From Bryobacterales bacterium (GTDB taxonomy: Bacteria > Acidobacteriota > Terriglobia > Bryobacterales > Bryobacteraceae), in NCBI GenBank assembly GCA_003170295.1, contig PNAJ01000125.1, positions 1 through 64,000 on the forward strand: 64,000 nucleotides of DNA, read 5' to 3'. Position numbers and translations under genes: made by a program. The stretch's first letter is position 1. Each line of letters begins with the position of its first letter. Of the stretch, positions 10,891-19,356 are shown in pieces. A model generated the notes under the pieces. The model saw only the letters and a program-made list of their open reading frames with translations. It was not told the DNA's origin and did no database searches.

Positions 10891-11275
10891 GCCTCTCGTC
10901 CTGGGCCAAAAGCAAGTCTCCGCGCACGAGCGCTGAATCCCGCCTCCTTAGCCCGGGCTGCCAGTGTTTGATCCCGCAAGTGCTTTAGATCGCTGTGAAT
11001 CGAAGTTCGAATAGCGTCCGGGGAGCCACTCGTTCGATTCGAACTTCTCTACCCGTTATTTCACTGCGCCGCGGCTTCAGATCCGCATTGTTGCCGCAAA
11101 TGGCGGGTTCACGCAGGTCGAGGCGTCTCCGTTGCTGGCCGTAGCCGATGTCACCGGAGGCTGGAGCCGCCACAGCGGCCGGAAGGGCCGAACGTCTCCG
11201 TTGCAGCCGTCAGGCTTCCCCGTTATTTCACGCGCAGCCGCGACCGATGCCAACGCGCGGAACGCAATGTGTCGG
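10891..11275. other. Gene-free stretch with an inverted repeat and internal duplication
   Basis: No gene is supported. A perfect 10-base inverted repeat (gaagttcgaa at 11002-11011, ttcgaacttc at 11038-11047) could form a hairpin with a 26-base loop. Two similar segments beginning ccgttatttcac (near 11052 and 11219), each associated with gtctccgttgc, suggest an old internal duplication, perhaps of repeats belonging to the beta-propeller remnant that follows. Confidence 0.35.
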
Positions 11276-11467
11276 TCAATCCGAAGATCTCGCTAGCGCC
11301 AATGCGGGCAGAGGGATGAGCTCGCTGAGATCAACAGCAATCGCCGACGCTGTATTCACCCGCTCGCCGCCGATAGTCGCAGAAAACGCGATCTTTCCAT
11401 CGGGCAAGAGTTTCGCGACGAACACTGACCCTTGCCCGGTAATGAAGAAGTAGGGGACAGCCACTGC
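11276..11467 (-). pseudogene. Remnant of an SBBP-type beta-propeller repeat protein
   Basis: The minus strand encodes VFVAKLLPDGKIAFSATIGG followed by ERVNTASAIAVD, which matches one blade of the SBBP (seven-bladed beta-propeller) repeat common in secreted acidobacterial proteins (pattern: VaKL.pdG.l.ystylGG...d.a.aIAvD). Only one repeat survives, with no start, signal peptide or further blades, so it is a fragment of a much longer extracellular protein. Confidence 0.45.
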
Positions 11468-11468
11468 C

Positions 11469-11768
11469 ATGATCGCACCACCGGAAGATGCCGAGTTCAA
11501 AAGCAAGATGTCAGCGGCTATGAAGGCGGCCTGGGCGAAGCGGAAGAAGGCGGCCATTCTGACCGGCGGCGTTTTCGGCGTGGTGGATGCCATGTCGTCC
11601 TACGAAATCTGGGTGGGGTTCGTGAACGCCAAGACGGGCGAGGTAACCACGCTCCTGCGGGTGAATTCGCTCGGAGGCAAAACCGGAAGAGATCCGGAGG
11701 CGGCGTTGAATCGAACCCTCCTGTCGCAGTTCAAGAAGTTGAATTTCGGTGCCGCTCCTACGCCTTAG
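11469..11768 (+). CDS. Hypothetical protein, 99 residues
   Basis: I do not recognise this protein. It begins with a polar amphipathic helix (KSKMSAAMKAAWAKRKKAA), then a compact alpha/beta region (YEIWVGFVNAKTGEVTTLL) and a helical tail. The start ATG at 11469 lacks a convincing ribosome site and the gene sits among remnants, so it may itself be the end of a truncated gene. Confidence 0.33.
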   Translation: MIAPPEDAEFKSKMSAAMKAAWAKRKKAAILTGGVFGVVDAMSSYEIWVGFVNAKTGEVTTLLRVNSLGGKTGRDPEAALNRTLLSQFKKLNFGAAPTP

Positions 11769-11793
11769 TTGACCCCCTCTGCTTAGGAGTTTT

Positions 11794-11913
11794 GTGCTCC
11801 AGTTCGGCTTCCTGAGCCTCGGCCTCGTCGCCATGGGGCTATGGCTGGTGTCGCCGACACGGAGCAGCGCCGCCATGGTCAAGTGGGCGTTAACCAAAGG
11901 TGCAGCCCACTAA
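11794..11913 (+). CDS. Possible 39-residue single-pass membrane peptide
   Basis: A short GTG-started frame is preceded by TAGGAG at a 4-base distance. It encodes a hydrophobic helix (FGFLSLGLVAMGLWLV) followed by a short basic tail ending GAAH. It lies directly upstream of the truncated istA. Composition fits a small membrane peptide; no family is recognised and the frame could be fortuitous. Confidence 0.27.
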   Translation: MLQFGFLSLGLVAMGLWLVSPTRSSAAMVKWALTKGAAH

Positions 11914-11930
11914 GGAGAGGGTGAGAGAAG

Positions 11931-12629
11931 CTGCGGCGCATTCAACGCGCCACCAAGATTCGCCGCGAAACGGCGGCTGCATATCTCAAGACCGCCGGGA
12001 TTCCGGTGCGGGCGCCGGGTGGCTGGGGACGGGGACAGGCAAAACCGGCCATAGAGGTCTCCACCGACCCGGAGGCCGAAAACCGGCCTGTGGAGGCAGA
12101 CCCGCGGCCGGGGCGAAGTCCGTCGGCCAGCACCTGCGAACCCTACCGCGAGATCATCGAAGGCGCACTTTCAAAAGGCCGCAACGCCATGGCCATCTGG
12201 CAGGACCTGGTGGACAGCCACGGTCTCTCCGGGCGATACGCCAGCGTCAAGCGCTTCATCCACAAGCTCCGCGGATCGCCGACGCCGGAGGCTCGCGTGG
12301 TGATCGAGACTGCGCCCGGCGAGGAAGCGCAAGTCGATTACGGCACCGGTCCGATGGTCCGCGACCCGCAGACGGGTAAGTACCGGCGCACGCGGCTGTT
12401 CGTGCTGACGCTGGGCCACAGTCGAAAATCGGTTCGCCTGCTGGTGTTCCGCTCCAGCACGCGAGTCTGGGCCGAACTGCACGAGAAAGCGTTTCGCCGA
12501 TTGGGTGGCGTAACTCGTGTCGTGGTGCTCGATAGTCTCCGCGAAGGCGTGATCACGCCCGACATCTACGATGCCACGCTCAATCCGCTTTACCGCGACG
12601 TGTTGAAGCATTACGGTGAGCTGGTTTGA
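11931..12629 (+). pseudogene. istA: Truncated IS21-family transposase IstA
   Basis: The frame encodes the N-terminal and central parts of an IS21-type IstA transposase: an HTH-like start (RRETAAAYLKTAGIPVR), a helical DNA-binding region (GRNAMAIWQDLVDSHGLS) and the first part of the RNase-H-like catalytic core (APGEEAQVDYGTGPMVRDP, LFVLTLGHSRKSVRLLVF, RVVVLDSLREGV, LNPLYRDVLKHYG). After HYG, where family members continue towards the remaining catalytic region, the sequence diverges and stops at 12629. The extreme N-terminus also lacks an ATG because an in-frame stop lies at 11922. No istB follows. It is a dead insertion-sequence fragment. Confidence 0.8.
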
Positions 12630-12646
12630 AGGCCCCACCGGGAGAT

Positions 12647-13247
12647 TCAAAGGGATCGAGGCATGACTTTCAATCCAGATTGAGCTCCGTCTTCACTAAT
12701 TTTGTGACAGCTTGCGTCTCGCTGACGAGACTCCTTGTACCAATCTGGCGAGGTCATATGGCCCGATGTAGATTCGTTTGCGATCTTGGTGATTGACTGT
12801 TGTAGATGTTCCAATGCGGCTTTCACCGGTTCGCCGGACACCAACAGTGACAGCCCCTTCGCTTTCTTGAAGGCCAAGAGCGCTGCATTCCATTCGTCGG
12901 CCACAGCCTCCCGACGTTTTAACGACTCGGCCCCGATTGGGCGATTCTCGGCTCGAAACGTCATTTGCATAACTGCCAAACAGTACTCGATGCTACCGAA
13001 CTCTCGTATTAGCTCGAACAACACATCGCGCTTAATTTCCCATCTCTTTTGGCGGTTCCACATTTCATCAGAAAATAGCCGCTTCAATACTCTTCGTAGC
13101 CTGCGTGACGGCGTACGTCTGATCCAGCAGTTTGTCTAAATCCCTATGGATTGCCTTGTTCTGGCCTCCCTTGGCCCAATAGGCTCCAACGTACGCCGCG
13201 ACCGCCACTGCGGCCATCTGCGCAATCAACATTGTTCCGCTGTCCAT
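12647..13247 (-). pseudogene. Frameshifted small membrane/coiled-coil protein
   Basis: Two overlapping frames belong together. The first (ATG at 13247) has an N-terminal membrane helix (IAQMAAVAVAAYVGAYWAKG) and the segment HRDLDKLLDQTYAVTQATKS. The family then normally continues ...SDEMWNRQKRWE, found here one frame away beginning at SDEMWNRQKRWEIKRDVLFE. The break lies in a TTTT run near 13076-13082; removing one T restores about 200 residues ending at 12647. Proteins of this shape occur as orphan or phage-island genes and their function is unknown. Either the gene is dead or the T run is a base-calling error. Confidence 0.6.
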
Positions 13248-13574
13248 TGATGCGCCTATTATACTTTCAAAATCTTCCACCGAGTCCGATGTGCTTATGC
13301 ACATGACTTTTCCGCCGAGAACTTTATAGTTACGATACACATCCCCGAGTCCCTCAAAGCCACCAAGACGCGGGAGATCACCAGGGAAACCGTCACGGAC
13401 AGCGCCGGGATGGATGCGCGATACAATCCAGATTCGATCTGAGCCCCCGGGCGAGCCAGCCCAACGAGTGGTGTCTCCAGAGAGAGGCGTTTTTCGCGAG
13501 TATTGGCCAATTTGGGCGGTGCTGGCGGTCCCGCTGTCAACTATAAGGGTCTGAGGACTCGTAGCGGATAAACT
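13248..13574. other. Gene-free stretch beside the 3' end of tRNA-Gln
   Basis: I see no supportable gene. A plus-strand frame (about 13342-13443) reads SLKATKTREITRETVTDSAG and stops after NPDSI; it may be the end of a lost gene but matches nothing I can name. No copy of the tRNA 3' end was found in the window that would mark an attachment-site pair. Confidence 0.35.
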
Positions 13575-13648
13575 TGGCTCCCCGGCATGGATTCGAACCA
13601 CGATTCACGGCTCCAAAGGCCGCTGTCCTACCATTAGACGACCGGGGA
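13575..13648 (-). tRNA. tRNA-Gln (anticodon TTG)
   Basis: The minus strand folds as a cloverleaf: 7-bp acceptor TCCCCGG/CCGGGGA, D-arm with TGGTAGGACA, anticodon loop CTTTGGA with anticodon TTG (reads CAA), and T-arm with GTTCGAATC. Discriminator G is followed by an encoded CCA at 13575-13577. It reads glutamine codons in translation. Its 3' end faces the decayed region to the left, the usual side for integrated elements. Confidence 0.95.
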
Positions 13649-13696
13649 TCTGAGGGCGGGCGTTAACTTCTCCAGTGTATCAACCAAGCCGCTCGA

Positions 13697-14116
13697 TCAC
13701 CACTCCGAATACGGAGTTCCCTCCAAACTCTTTTGATCGGACCTGCTACGAACGTCCCAAATCCCCGGATCTGTTTGGTCGACTGCCGTCAGCGCATCCT
13801 CCATGATCGTGATCCATTGATCGTTGCCCGTGATGGGATCCAGAGGCACCGCGCGCAGGTAGCCCGCGGCCACCAGATCCTGCAACTGCTGAGGCGCTTT
13901 CTTCTTATCGAAGGTGTACTCGTCGATCACCGTGCGCAGCGTCGTGATATTTTGCTTGAGCAAGCTCTCCTTGGCGCGCGTTATCGATTTCTGATAGAGC
14001 GGAACGGCAACCGACACCAGCACCGAGATGATCGCCATCACGATGATCAGCTCGATTAGCGTATAGCCGAAACGCCGCCGGTCTGTTTTAATTCCACTCC
14101 GCGTAAGGCGTGCCAT
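13697..14116 (-). CDS. gspG: Type II secretion/type IV pilus-like major pseudopilin (GspG-like)
   Basis: A 139-residue pseudopilin with a short basic leader and the prepilin peptidase site and N-terminal helix FGYTLIELIIVMAIISVLV: G before the processing site and the conserved Glu at +5. After the helix come ITRAKESLLKQNITTLRTVI and the GspG-type motif GYLRAVPLDPITG (C-terminal Pro-Asp-Pro loop). Pseudopilins assemble in the periplasm into the pushing pilus of a type II secretion machine. The start at 14116 (MARLTRSG) overlaps the upstream pseudopilin by 29 bases; an ATG at 14158 is possible but unlikely. It is the third gene of the secretin operon. A pilus-like role is an alternative. Confidence 0.85.
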   Translation of the reverse strand: MARLTRSGIKTDRRRFGYTLIELIIVMAIISVLVSVAVPLYQKSITRAKESLLKQNITTLRTVIDEYTFDKKKAPQQLQDLVAAGYLRAVPLDPITGNDQWITIMEDALTAVDQTDPGIWDVRSRSDQKSLEGTPYSEW

Positions 14117-14555
14117 CCCGCGCTCTCTCCAGGCTTTTTGAGTAAACATCGAAAACATTTTGCCCGCCCCAACTCTGCGATTTCGGATCGTCCTGCATGC
14201 TGCGCTTACCCCAATCGTAGGTCCCCGTCATCGGGTCCTTCGGAATGCGGCGCAGAAACTTGATCTTTTTTCCATCCGGCGATTGCGACAGTTTGACGCC
14301 CTCCACCAGGATATCGAGCGATTCCGGATAACCTTCTGTCCCCAGCTTGACGTCGATTTTTCCCGCCAGCGAAGCATCCTTATAGTCGTCAATCGCCTTG
14401 CGAATTTCCCTCAGCGCGTGGCGCAGTTCGCGCTCCTTGTCGCGCTTGACCTTGTAGGCGGCCAGCGGCACCGCCATGGTCGACAACAGTCCCATGATCG
14501 TGAAGCACACGATCAGCTCGACCATCGTGAATCCCCGCTGCCGCCCTCTCTTCAT
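14088..14555 (-). CDS. gspG: GspG-like pseudopilin
   Basis: A 155-residue paralogue of the downstream pseudopilin. The leader KRGRQR precedes the processing site and helix GFTMVELIVCFTIMGLL with Glu at +5. The C-terminal globular part contains GKKIKFLRRIPKDPMTG, again the GspG signature. It starts 4 bases after the secretin stop, so both are clearly co-transcribed and probably coupled. Two GspG-like subunits in tandem beside a secretin is a recurrent acidobacterial arrangement; which one is the major subunit cannot be told from sequence. Confidence 0.85.
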   Translation of the reverse strand: MKRGRQRGFTMVELIVCFTIMGLLSTMAVPLAAYKVKRDKERELRHALREIRKAIDDYKDASLAGKIDVKLGTEGYPESLDILVEGVKLSQSPDGKKIKFLRRIPKDPMTGTYDWGKRSMQDDPKSQSWGGQNVFDVYSKSLERARDGTPYAEWN

Positions 14556-14559
14556 ACTC

Positions 14560-16956
14560 CTAATTTACCTTCACTGGAAGTTCGCCGGGCGTAACCGCGA
14601 CCGGTTGCAGTTGAGTATTCTTCAGACTGAAATCGGGGAGCGTCACCGTGCCCGTGCCCTTGCCGATCGCCGTGAAATTCAGCATCAGCACCGCGCCCGA
14701 TCCCGAAATTCCGGCCGACCCCGGCACCCTCGCGACGGTCAGCGTCGCCTCGCCCACCTCGTTGCGAAGATCCTTCACCGACGTGATTCGAACGCCATCC
14801 CGCGTGAACAGCTCGCCCGGCGTCACATCGTTCAATCGGAGCAGCGCCGCATCGTACTTCACCCGGATGGGCGACGCCGAAAACAGGTCCGTGGCATTGT
14901 CGATCTGCACACTCACTTGTACCGTTCCACCTTGCGCGGTCTCCACCGATGCCGGAGCAAACCGCACCCGAGCCTGGCCCGGAGCTGACGGGGGCGCGGG
15001 CGGCACAGGAGCTGCCGCCTGCGGCACGCTTGGTTGAATCTGCGGCACCGTCGCGGGAGGTATCGCCGCGGGTGGATTCGCCGGAGCCTCTTCCGCCGCC
15101 GTCTTCGGCGCATAATACAGTTTCACAACCTGCTCGGACCCGGCGTAAATTCCCCTCAAATTCTCCGCCGTATAATCCGGTGTCCGGACGATGTGCGGAA
15201 TCAGCGCGATCATCAGTTCCCCTGTGGACTTGTCTTTGGTCGAACTGCCGAATAAGAACTGCCCCAGAATCGGAATACTCGTCAAGCCCGGCAACCCGCC
15301 CACCGTGGTCGCATCGGTACTTTGACTCAAGCCGCTGAGCATGTTGATCTCGCCTTCGTGCAAGCGGATGTCCGCGATGTTCTTGGTCTGCTGGATCACC
15401 GGCTGGGAGATGCCGCCGATATTCACATACTGCTGCACCGCCGATACTTCCACTTCGATGTGCAGCGTCAGCTCCTCTGCCGAATGAACCTGCGGCGTCA
15501 TGTTCAGCTTCAATCCGACTTCGGCATAATTAAACTGCGTCGACACCAGAGGACTCACGCTACTGGCCACCGAGACGCCAGACGAAAAGCTGCCCGTCGC
15601 ATACGGAATCCTCGAGCCGATGATGAGTTCCACTTTCATGCCATCGGAAGCCCGAACTTGCGGCTTATTCATCGTCTTCGTCCGGGCATCCGACATCACC
15701 GCGTTCAGGATCGCCCCCGGCAGAGACGTCGAAAATTGGTTGATCGAAGTATGAGCGAGCTGGCTCAAGGTCGCTGTTCCACTTCCGGTCGTCGGAGTAG
15801 TTGGCGTGCCGCCAGCCGGCGTCGCCGCGGCCGGTCCATTCGGCCCATTGAAGTTAATCGCCTGCTGCAATCCCGCCGTTCCTCCCGATGCCAGCGTCGC
15901 CGCCAGACTCCGCGAGTACTGGCTATTCACCTGCATCACGATCACATCGATCACCACTTCCGACTTCGGCTTATCCAGATCGTGAATCAGCTTCTCCGTC
16001 AGCGCCATCTGGTCCGCCGTGGCGCGCACAATCAGCGCCTTCTGCGCGTTGTAGGTGAACACGCGCCGGATTTCAGCAACCGTGCGGATCGCCGTCGCGA
16101 TTTCCTGAAACTCCTGCACCGACGTCACATTGGTGACATAAAATACCTTCACCACTGTGTCTTCGTAATCGCGCCGCTTCGTCACGTTGTCTTCCGTCAC
16201 GAAAATCGTGTTCGGCGACATCGGCTTCCAATAAGTGTGCGTCAGCATCGCCAGATAATCGAACGCCTGCTCGATCGGCATGTTCGTCGCGATCTCCACA
16301 TTCGAGTTCCGCTGCGGCGCGGTATACGTCGAATCGAACACCACGTTGATGCCCGCCATCTTCCCGAACGTTTCGTACATTACTTTGGGCGGCTGATTAT
16401 TCATCTTGATGGGTGGGATCACCGCCACGATGGGCTTCAGCTCCGGCGGCGCTTCCATCGACGCCACTCTCGCGTCGGATGCGCGCCGCGCCCGATCGGC
16501 CGGCGTCAACCCAGCGTCGCCAGGCGGCCTCACACCAGTTTTCTTGTCGTCTTTTTGCTCATTGAGAAGTGCCTGCGTCCGCTTCAACTCCTGCATCGCA
16601 ATTCCCGACGATGGATCGGCGATGATGGCCCTCTGAAATTCCGCCATCGCTTCTTCCACTTTGCCTTCCGTGCGCAGCTTCTGCCCGCGATTCACGTGCA
16701 ACTGCCCGGCCTGAAACCGGGCCCGACGCATCCCGATCGTATACGCCGGATTGTTCGGATTCTTATCCAGCGCCTTCATATAAAGGTCCAGCGCTTGGTC
16801 CCAATCCCGAAGGCTTTCAGCCGCCTGTGCCGCCTTAAAATCTTTGTCGCCTTTGTCCTTGGCGTCCATTACCGCGACAGTGGAAATCAGGATCAGGAGC
16901 GCGCAGAGCCCCACTCGAAGCCGTCCGTTGACGCGTAAGTGTTTTCGGTTCATCAT
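14560..16956 (-). CDS. gspD: Secretin (GspD/PilQ type) with N-terminal TPR and C-terminal cohesin-like domain
   Basis: Outer-membrane secretin subunit of 798 residues (start MMNRKHLRV at 16956). Residues ~8-30 form a signal sequence, ~40-130 are TPR-like helices, and ~188-340 are N-domains (PPKVMYETFGKMAGINVVF; then VFYVTNVTSVQEFQEIATAI). Residues ~415-592 form the secretin core with VGLKLNMTPQVHSAEELTLH and GGLPGLTSIPILGQFLFG. A proline/alanine-rich linker (620-660) leads to a C-terminal domain (663-798; ARVRFAPASVETAQGGTVQV ... GKGTGTVTLPDFSL) with the pattern of cohesin/dockerin-binding domains. The channel presumably exports substrates or a pilus across the outer membrane. Two pseudopilin genes follow directly. 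The cohesin tail on a secretin is the unusual part. Confidence 0.88.
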   Translation of the reverse strand: MMNRKHLRVNGRLRVGLCALLILISTVAVMDAKDKGDKDFKAAQAAESLRDWDQALDLYMKALDKNPNNPAYTIGMRRARFQAGQLHVNRGQKLRTEGKVEEAMAEFQRAIIADPSSGIAMQELKRTQALLNEQKDDKKTGVRPPGDAGLTPADRARRASDARVASMEAPPELKPIVAVIPPIKMNNQPPKVMYETFGKMAGINVVFDSTYTAPQRNSNVEIATNMPIEQAFDYLAMLTHTYWKPMSPNTIFVTEDNVTKRRDYEDTVVKVFYVTNVTSVQEFQEIATAIRTVAEIRRVFTYNAQKALIVRATADQMALTEKLIHDLDKPKSEVVIDVIVMQVNSQYSRSLAATLASGGTAGLQQAINFNGPNGPAAATPAGGTPTTPTTGSGTATLSQLAHTSINQFSTSLPGAILNAVMSDARTKTMNKPQVRASDGMKVELIIGSRIPYATGSFSSGVSVASSVSPLVSTQFNYAEVGLKLNMTPQVHSAEELTLHIEVEVSAVQQYVNIGGISQPVIQQTKNIADIRLHEGEINMLSGLSQSTDATTVGGLPGLTSIPILGQFLFGSSTKDKSTGELMIALIPHIVRTPDYTAENLRGIYAGSEQVVKLYYAPKTAAEEAPANPPAAIPPATVPQIQPSVPQAAAPVPPAPPSAPGQARVRFAPASVETAQGGTVQVSVQIDNATDLFSASPIRVKYDAALLRLNDVTPGELFTRDGVRITSVKDLRNEVGEATLTVARVPGSAGISGSGAVLMLNFTAIGKGTGTVTLPDFSLKNTQLQPVAVTPGELPVKVN

Positions 16957-17038
16957 CTTACCGGATTTAGTCCCATGGGCTCGTGCTACAATATCAGTTC
17001 GAGCCTCATAAGCTATTGACGCAACTTGGGTTCCTGAC

Positions 17039-17503
17039 GTGGAATCGAAAATCAAAATCCTCAGCGATAACCGGTCCGCCGGTCATAATTACTACCTTTC
17101 GGACCGCCTCGAAGCCGGCCTCGTACTCTCCGGCACCGAAGTCAAAGCCGCCCGCGACGGCAAGATCCAATTGAAGGACGCCTTCGCCGAAGTCGCCGGC
17201 AATGAAGCCTGGCTCTGCAACACTCATATTGGACAGTACTCGCACGGCAACATCATGAACCACGAGCCGGTCCGCCGCCGCAAGCTCCTGCTCCATCGCA
17301 AGGAGATCGACAATCTCCACGAGAAAATCCGTGAGCGCGGCCTCACTGTCGTACCCACGAAACTCTATCTTAAAAACGGCCTGATTAAGATAGAATTAGC
17401 CGTCGGCAAGGGCAAAAAACTGCACGACAAACGCGAATCGGAACGCGAGCGTGAAGCCGATGCCGAAGCAAGAGCAGGCATGCGCCGCAAACAAAAGGAA
17501 TAG
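17039..17503 (+). CDS. smpB: SsrA-binding protein SmpB
   Basis: A 154-residue RNA-binding protein that with tmRNA rescues stalled ribosomes. It shows the hallmark segments [41 protein letters not shown] and [20 protein letters not shown], then a basic C-terminal tail (YDKR-like HDKRES) that enters the mRNA channel. The start is GTG at 17039. It is divergent from the secretin operon with an 82-base promoter region containing TTGACG. tmRNA itself is not in this window. Confidence 0.95.
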   Translation: MESKIKILSDNRSAGHNYYLSDRLEAGLVLSGTEVKAARDGKIQLKDAFAEVAGNEAWLCNTHIGQYSHGNIMNHEPVRRRKLLLHRKEIDNLHEKIRERGLTVVPTKLYLKNGLIKIELAVGKGKKLHDKRESEREREADAEARAGMRRKQKE

Positions 17504-17571
17504 GCCTTTTGGAACCGCGACCTTCGGGAGCGGTCAGCGGCCGAGTAATCAGGCATACTCAAAAGGAATAA

Positions 17572-19020
17572 ATGGATACTAAACTTCTCTATCAACCCCT
17601 GGCCCAAGTCGAGGCCGATGCCGTCGCCGTCGTGCTTTTCGAAGAAGAATCCACCCCCGCCGATCTAAAATTCGCCGCTTCTTGGTTGGACGAAATAAAA
17701 ACCTCCGGCGAATTCCTGGGCAAATCAGGCGAGCTAGCTGTGCTCCATCAACCGCACGGAATCAAAGCGAAGCGCCTAGTCGCCGTCGGCGGAGGAAAGA
17801 AAGCCGCCTTCGATTCTGCCTCGCTCCGCAAAGTCTCCGGATCGACGGTCCGCACCCTCAAGCAGAAAGGCGTAAAATCCCTAGCCTGGCTTTTAGAAGG
17901 ACGCGAAGCCGAAGCCGCCGTCGAAGGAGCCATCCTCGGCAACTTCGAACCCGAGCAGCATAAAACCTCGACCGACAACAAATCCCTAGCCGCATTTCAC
18001 GTCATCGCCGCGGCCGATGGCGCGGAGATCGAAAAGTCCTTCGAGCGCGGAATAATTCTCGGCGATTCGCAGAACTTCGCCCGCGAGCTCATCAACGAGC
18101 CCGCCAATCTTCTCACGCCGATGGTCCTCGCCGATAAAGCCCGAGCTATGTCGTCCGCATCCGGCCTGGAGTGCGAAATCCTCGATCAGGACCGCATGAT
18201 GCAGCTCGGCATGGGCTCTCTACTAGGCGTCTCACAAGGCAGTGCCGAGCCCCCTGCTCTCATCGTGATCCGCTACAAACCCGAGGCCCCCTCCAAATCG
18301 TCCGACCATCTGGCGCTAGTCGGCAAAGGCGTCACTTTCGACACCGGAGGCGTCTCCATCAAACCCGCCGACGGCATGGAGAAGATGAAATACGATATGG
18401 CCGGCGGAGCAGCCGTTCTAGGCGCCATGCGCGCGCTAGCAAAATTGAAACCGTCGATTCCGGTAACAGCCTTCGTCCCCGCCGTCGAAAATATGGTGTC
18501 GAGCCGAGCCCAGCGCCCCGGAGACATCGTAAAATCCCTCAACGGAAAAACCATCGAGGTCCTCAACACCGACGCAGAAGGCCGTCTCATTCTGATCGAC
18601 GCCATCACCTACGCCAAGCGCCTCGGCTGCAGTCACCTTATTGATGCAGCAACACTGACCGGAGCCATCGTGGTAGCCCTGGGCCACGTGAATATAGGCG
18701 CGTTCACCAATAATGAAGACTTTCTAGCGAAGGTAATGTCCGCCGCCAAAGCCGAAGGCGAGAAGATGTGGCACATGCCTCTCGACGACGAATATAAAGA
18801 GCTCCTCAAGAGCGCCTTCGCCGACCTAGCCAACATCGGCGGCCGCTACGGCGGAGCCATCAGCGCCGCCTGGTTCCTCCGCGAATTCGTCGACGACACC
18901 CCCTGGGTCCATCTCGATATCGCCGGCACCGCCTGGCTCGACGAACCGAAACCCCACATGGCGAAAGGCCCCTCCGGCGTCTGCGTCAGGACGTTCGTGA
19001 AGCTAGCCCTAGGCTGGTAA
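17572..19020 (+). CDS. pepA: Leucyl aminopeptidase (M17, PepA)
   Basis: Cytosolic two-zinc aminopeptidase, 482 residues, the normal M17 length. The C-terminal catalytic domain contains GKGVTFDTGGVSIKPADGME (metal and catalytic Lys region), KYDMAGGAAVLG and the family signature NTDAEGRL at residues 332-339. The N-terminal regulatory domain (1-170) is complete. It releases N-terminal residues from peptides in protein turnover. It follows smpB by 68 bases holding a small hairpin (accgc...gcggt), so it may have its own promoter. Confidence 0.95.
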   Translation: MDTKLLYQPLAQVEADAVAVVLFEEESTPADLKFAASWLDEIKTSGEFLGKSGELAVLHQPHGIKAKRLVAVGGGKKAAFDSASLRKVSGSTVRTLKQKGVKSLAWLLEGREAEAAVEGAILGNFEPEQHKTSTDNKSLAAFHVIAAADGAEIEKSFERGIILGDSQNFARELINEPANLLTPMVLADKARAMSSASGLECEILDQDRMMQLGMGSLLGVSQGSAEPPALIVIRYKPEAPSKSSDHLALVGKGVTFDTGGVSIKPADGMEKMKYDMAGGAAVLGAMRALAKLKPSIPVTAFVPAVENMVSSRAQRPGDIVKSLNGKTIEVLNTDAEGRLILIDAITYAKRLGCSHLIDAATLTGAIVVALGHVNIGAFTNNEDFLAKVMSAAKAEGEKMWHMPLDDEYKELLKSAFADLANIGGRYGGAISAAWFLREFVDDTPWVHLDIAGTAWLDEPKPHMAKGPSGVCVRTFVKLALGW

Positions 19021-19248
19021 TTCGCTGCACCAGTTCAGACGATAAACGGATGGGCGCCTCCGCATTCTCTTCCGTAAGGTAGTCCCATCCCTGCCCCGCG
19101 CCCGCATAATCGATCCGCACCGTAATCTGCGTCTCATTCAACACTCCGGTATAAATCGTCTCACGGAGCTGGGAATGCGCCTGAAAGTAGGAAACCCCGC
19201 CTCCACCTCACCGTCAAAATGCGCCCTCATCACCCTCTCAAATGACAT
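18986..19248 (-). pseudogene. Possible degraded coding remnant antisense to the pepA end
   Basis: On the minus strand, one frame from ATG 19248 reads MSFERVMRAHFDGEVEAGFP and another, shifted, reads QLRETIYTGVLNETQITVRI and then DYAGAGQGWDYLTEEN, stopping at 18986 inside pepA. The two stretches look like pieces of one protein broken by a frameshift near 19180. No family is recognised. This could also be chance coding in GC-rich DNA. Confidence 0.22.
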
Positions 19249-19286
19249 CAACCACCAATACTATCGAACGTGTTGTGTTGTGTTAT

Positions 19287-19330
19287 GTGGGGCGGACCCC
19301 CTGGTCCGCGCCGGACCCCCCGGTCCGGCT
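19287..19330. repeat. REP-like palindromic repeat, family A
   Basis: GC-rich element beginning gtggggcggaccccctggtc and containing nested inverted repeats (ggacc...ggtcc). Near-identical starts recur at 20851 and, with compensating changes, at 27242. Dispersed intergenic copies with paired changes are typical of repetitive extragenic palindromes. Confidence 0.6.
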
Positions 19331-19356
19331 CTGGTAGTGGCTCTGCCAATCTCGCG

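Noticed and set aside
13249..13601. N-terminal extension of the frameshifted gene reaching into tRNA-Gln
   Set aside because: The extension starts inside the tRNA gene and has no protein-like pattern; the real start is the ATG at 13247.
13575..13648. Attachment-site direct repeat of the tRNA 3' end within the window
   Set aside because: No second copy of the terminal ~20 bases was found on either strand, so an att pair is not claimed.
15322..16938. Long open frame (538 codons) on the plus strand
   Set aside because: It is the exact antisense of the secretin, is full of Arg/His as expected for reversed GC-rich codons, and resembles no family.
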